This document shows, one piece after another, positions 62,973 to 64,000 of a stretch of 64,000 bases of DNA. This stretch comes from Symbiodinium natans (Eukaryota; Sar; Dinophyceae; Suessiales; Symbiodiniaceae). A model generated the notes under the pieces. The model was not told the DNA's origin. It made no database searches and saw only the letters and a list, made by a program, of their open reading frames with translations. A program made the translations under genes and the position numbers. Where the stretch lies: positions 1,436,977-1,500,976 of the forward strand of contig CAJNDS010001779.1 in NCBI GenBank assembly GCA_905221605.1, read 5' to 3'. How positions within the stretch are numbered: position 1 is the stretch's first letter; the number at the start of each line of letters is the position of its first letter.

Positions 62973-63059
62973 ATGGCGCTGTTTGCGCTGGTCCTCGGCG
63001 CCACCTTTGCGTTCGCCGCCTCGCGGACGAACTGCTGGGAGCTTCGACCAAAGTGCTAA
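62973..63059 (+). CDS. Short ORF with signal-peptide-like N-terminus
   Basis: MALFALVLGATFAFAASRTN then CWELRPKC and TAA, 28 codons. It could be the first exon of another nested secreted-protein gene or a chance frame. Flanked by a C-rich array before and a G-rich array after, like true exons. Confidence 0.3.
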   Translation: MALFALVLGATFAFAASRTNCWELRPKC

Positions 63060-63062
63060 AGG

Positions 63063-63320
63063 TCTTTAGGGTTTAGGGTTTAGGGTTTAGGGTTTAGGGT
63101 TTAGGGTTTAGGGTTTCGGGTTTAGGGTGCAGGGTGCAGGGTTTGGGGTTTAGGGTTTGAAGCTTCGGGTTCGGCCCCATAGAATCCGGTAGACGGCGCT
63201 GGCCATGTTTGAAACGCATTTTGAATGACAGCTTTAAGCTGTTCTGGGGGTTTAGGGCTTATCAACCCTAGGGTTTAGGGTTTAGGGTTTAGGGTTTAGG
63301 GTTTAGGGTTTAGGGAACGG
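63063..63320. repeat. Two (TTTAGGG)n tracts
   Basis: 63066-63155 and 63270-63315, separated by about 110 bp of unique sequence. Confidence 0.93.
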
Positions 63321-63389
63321 AGTTGCACGTTTGCAATGGGACTTCCTGTCCTTCTGACCCTTCCTTTCGGCAGATCGCCATCGACAGTC

Positions 63390-63502
63390 GCCCTATACTA
63401 TATCCCCTTCGGGAGTTTTTTTGTTCATATAAAACCCAAGAGGATATTAAAACTACTATTTTTATTAAGGTTCTAAGGGGAGTATAGTATAGGAGCCCCC
63501 CC
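63390..63502. mobile_element. MITE-like hairpin, family D
   Basis: CCCTATACTATATCCCCTTC pairs with AAGGGGAGTATAGTATAGGAG around an AT-rich centre. A C-run follows. Confidence 0.75.
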
Positions 63503-64000
63503 CCCGCCCCGCGGAAAAATCAAATGCCAACCATAGCAAGACCTGTGAGGCAATGGCATGTTGGGGGACTTTTCCAGTGCTTCCCGAAGCCCTAAACCCT
63601 AAAACCCTCTGTGCGCAATCAGGGTTTCTGGGGGAAGAGGGCCATTGAGACTGGTGGAGTGATTTAGCTGTGCCAGGTAATTTCCCCAGATAACCTAAAC
63701 TCTAAACATCTAAAACCTAAACCCTTACCCCCAAGTAGGGGGTTTGCGTTTAGAGTTTAGGGGGGTTTAAAGGTCTCACGTTGACAAGTGCGAATTCGGC
63801 CTAAACCCGGAAGCCTAAACCCTAAGCCTTACTTGGGCCCTGTTTTGTTCGGCTGGGCTAGAGGGTTCAGGGTACTTAGACCCCCAAGTATACCTGTACT
63901 TAGAAGCCCCCTAAGTCCCCCAAGTCCTCCAAGTAGACTTTTAGGCAGACTTATAAGTAGACTTGCAAGTAGACGTAGAAGTAGACGTATAAGTAGACTT
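63503..64000. other. Right end of window
   Basis: Degenerate telomere-like words. 63880-64000 is a (AAGTAGAC)-like field related to the family-B inner sequence. No exon of PRP31 recognised here. Confidence 0.5.

Overview
ORGANISM. The window looks like nuclear DNA of a dinoflagellate, plausibly close to Symbiodiniaceae/Suessiales, though the family-level placement is a guess. Four things support this. (a) Arabidopsis-type telomeric heptamers (TTTAGGG/CCCTAAA) occur in dozens of interstitial tracts. (b) The introns I can reconstruct use mostly GC, some GT and rare GA donors, and almost always an AG|G acceptor, a pattern reported for dinoflagellates. (c) A retroelement LTR carries a 3' end identical to the dinoflagellate spliced leader. 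(d) Many short inverted-repeat elements sit inside introns. I see no bacterial operons, rRNA, tRNA gene or CRISPR. LAYOUT. 1-5981: a 5'-truncated multi-exon gene on + that looks like a large DNA transposon, with an SF3/D5-like helicase region, a middle region, a Cys/His/Asp protease-like segment plus zinc finger, and a DDE-type transposase-like domain. 5982-12900: accessory DNA with dispersed and tandem repeats, a (ACT)n tract, (CT)n, poly-C, the first telomere-like array and one MITE. 13048-21892: a complete 8845-bp LTR element on the minus strand with 287-bp LTRs that look identical, a 5-bp target duplication, and a primer site matching the initiator-tRNA anticodon arm. It has no recognisable protease, integrase or reverse transcriptase. 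It encodes a 2389-residue protein with WW, S1-like, MLLE-like, SAM-like and six CCCH zinc-finger regions. 21900-35000: telomere-like arrays alternating with short exon-like islands of one or more unidentified genes, MITEs and an integrase C-terminal relic. 35000-38800: mostly degenerate repeats. 38822-62324 (running off the right edge): the main result, a PRP31 gene (U4/U6 snRNP splicing factor). I can trace it through 18 tiny exons (27-70 nt, 867 nt in all, 289 codons) spread over 23.5 kb, and every junction is phase-consistent. Its introns are largely telomere-like repeats. Intron 2 contains a second gene on the same strand (40669-44603), encoding a secreted, cysteine-repeat, probably GPI-anchored protein. 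Intron 12 contains a 275-bp satellite with a 904-bp higher-order period. HOW IT FITS TOGETHER. In PRP31 the introns mostly start with G-rich TTTAGGG tracts and mostly end with C-rich CCCTAAA tracts. The two intron ends in the pre-mRNA could therefore pair and bring the splice sites together. At four PRP31 donors the repeat itself (GTTTAGGG or GTTCAGGG) supplies the splice site. Several MITE families also lie in these introns. I read the window as a record of intron expansion by telomere-like repeat spread and by introner-like elements, with ordinary transposons on the left flank. All functional assignments come from reading the sequence; no database search was possible.
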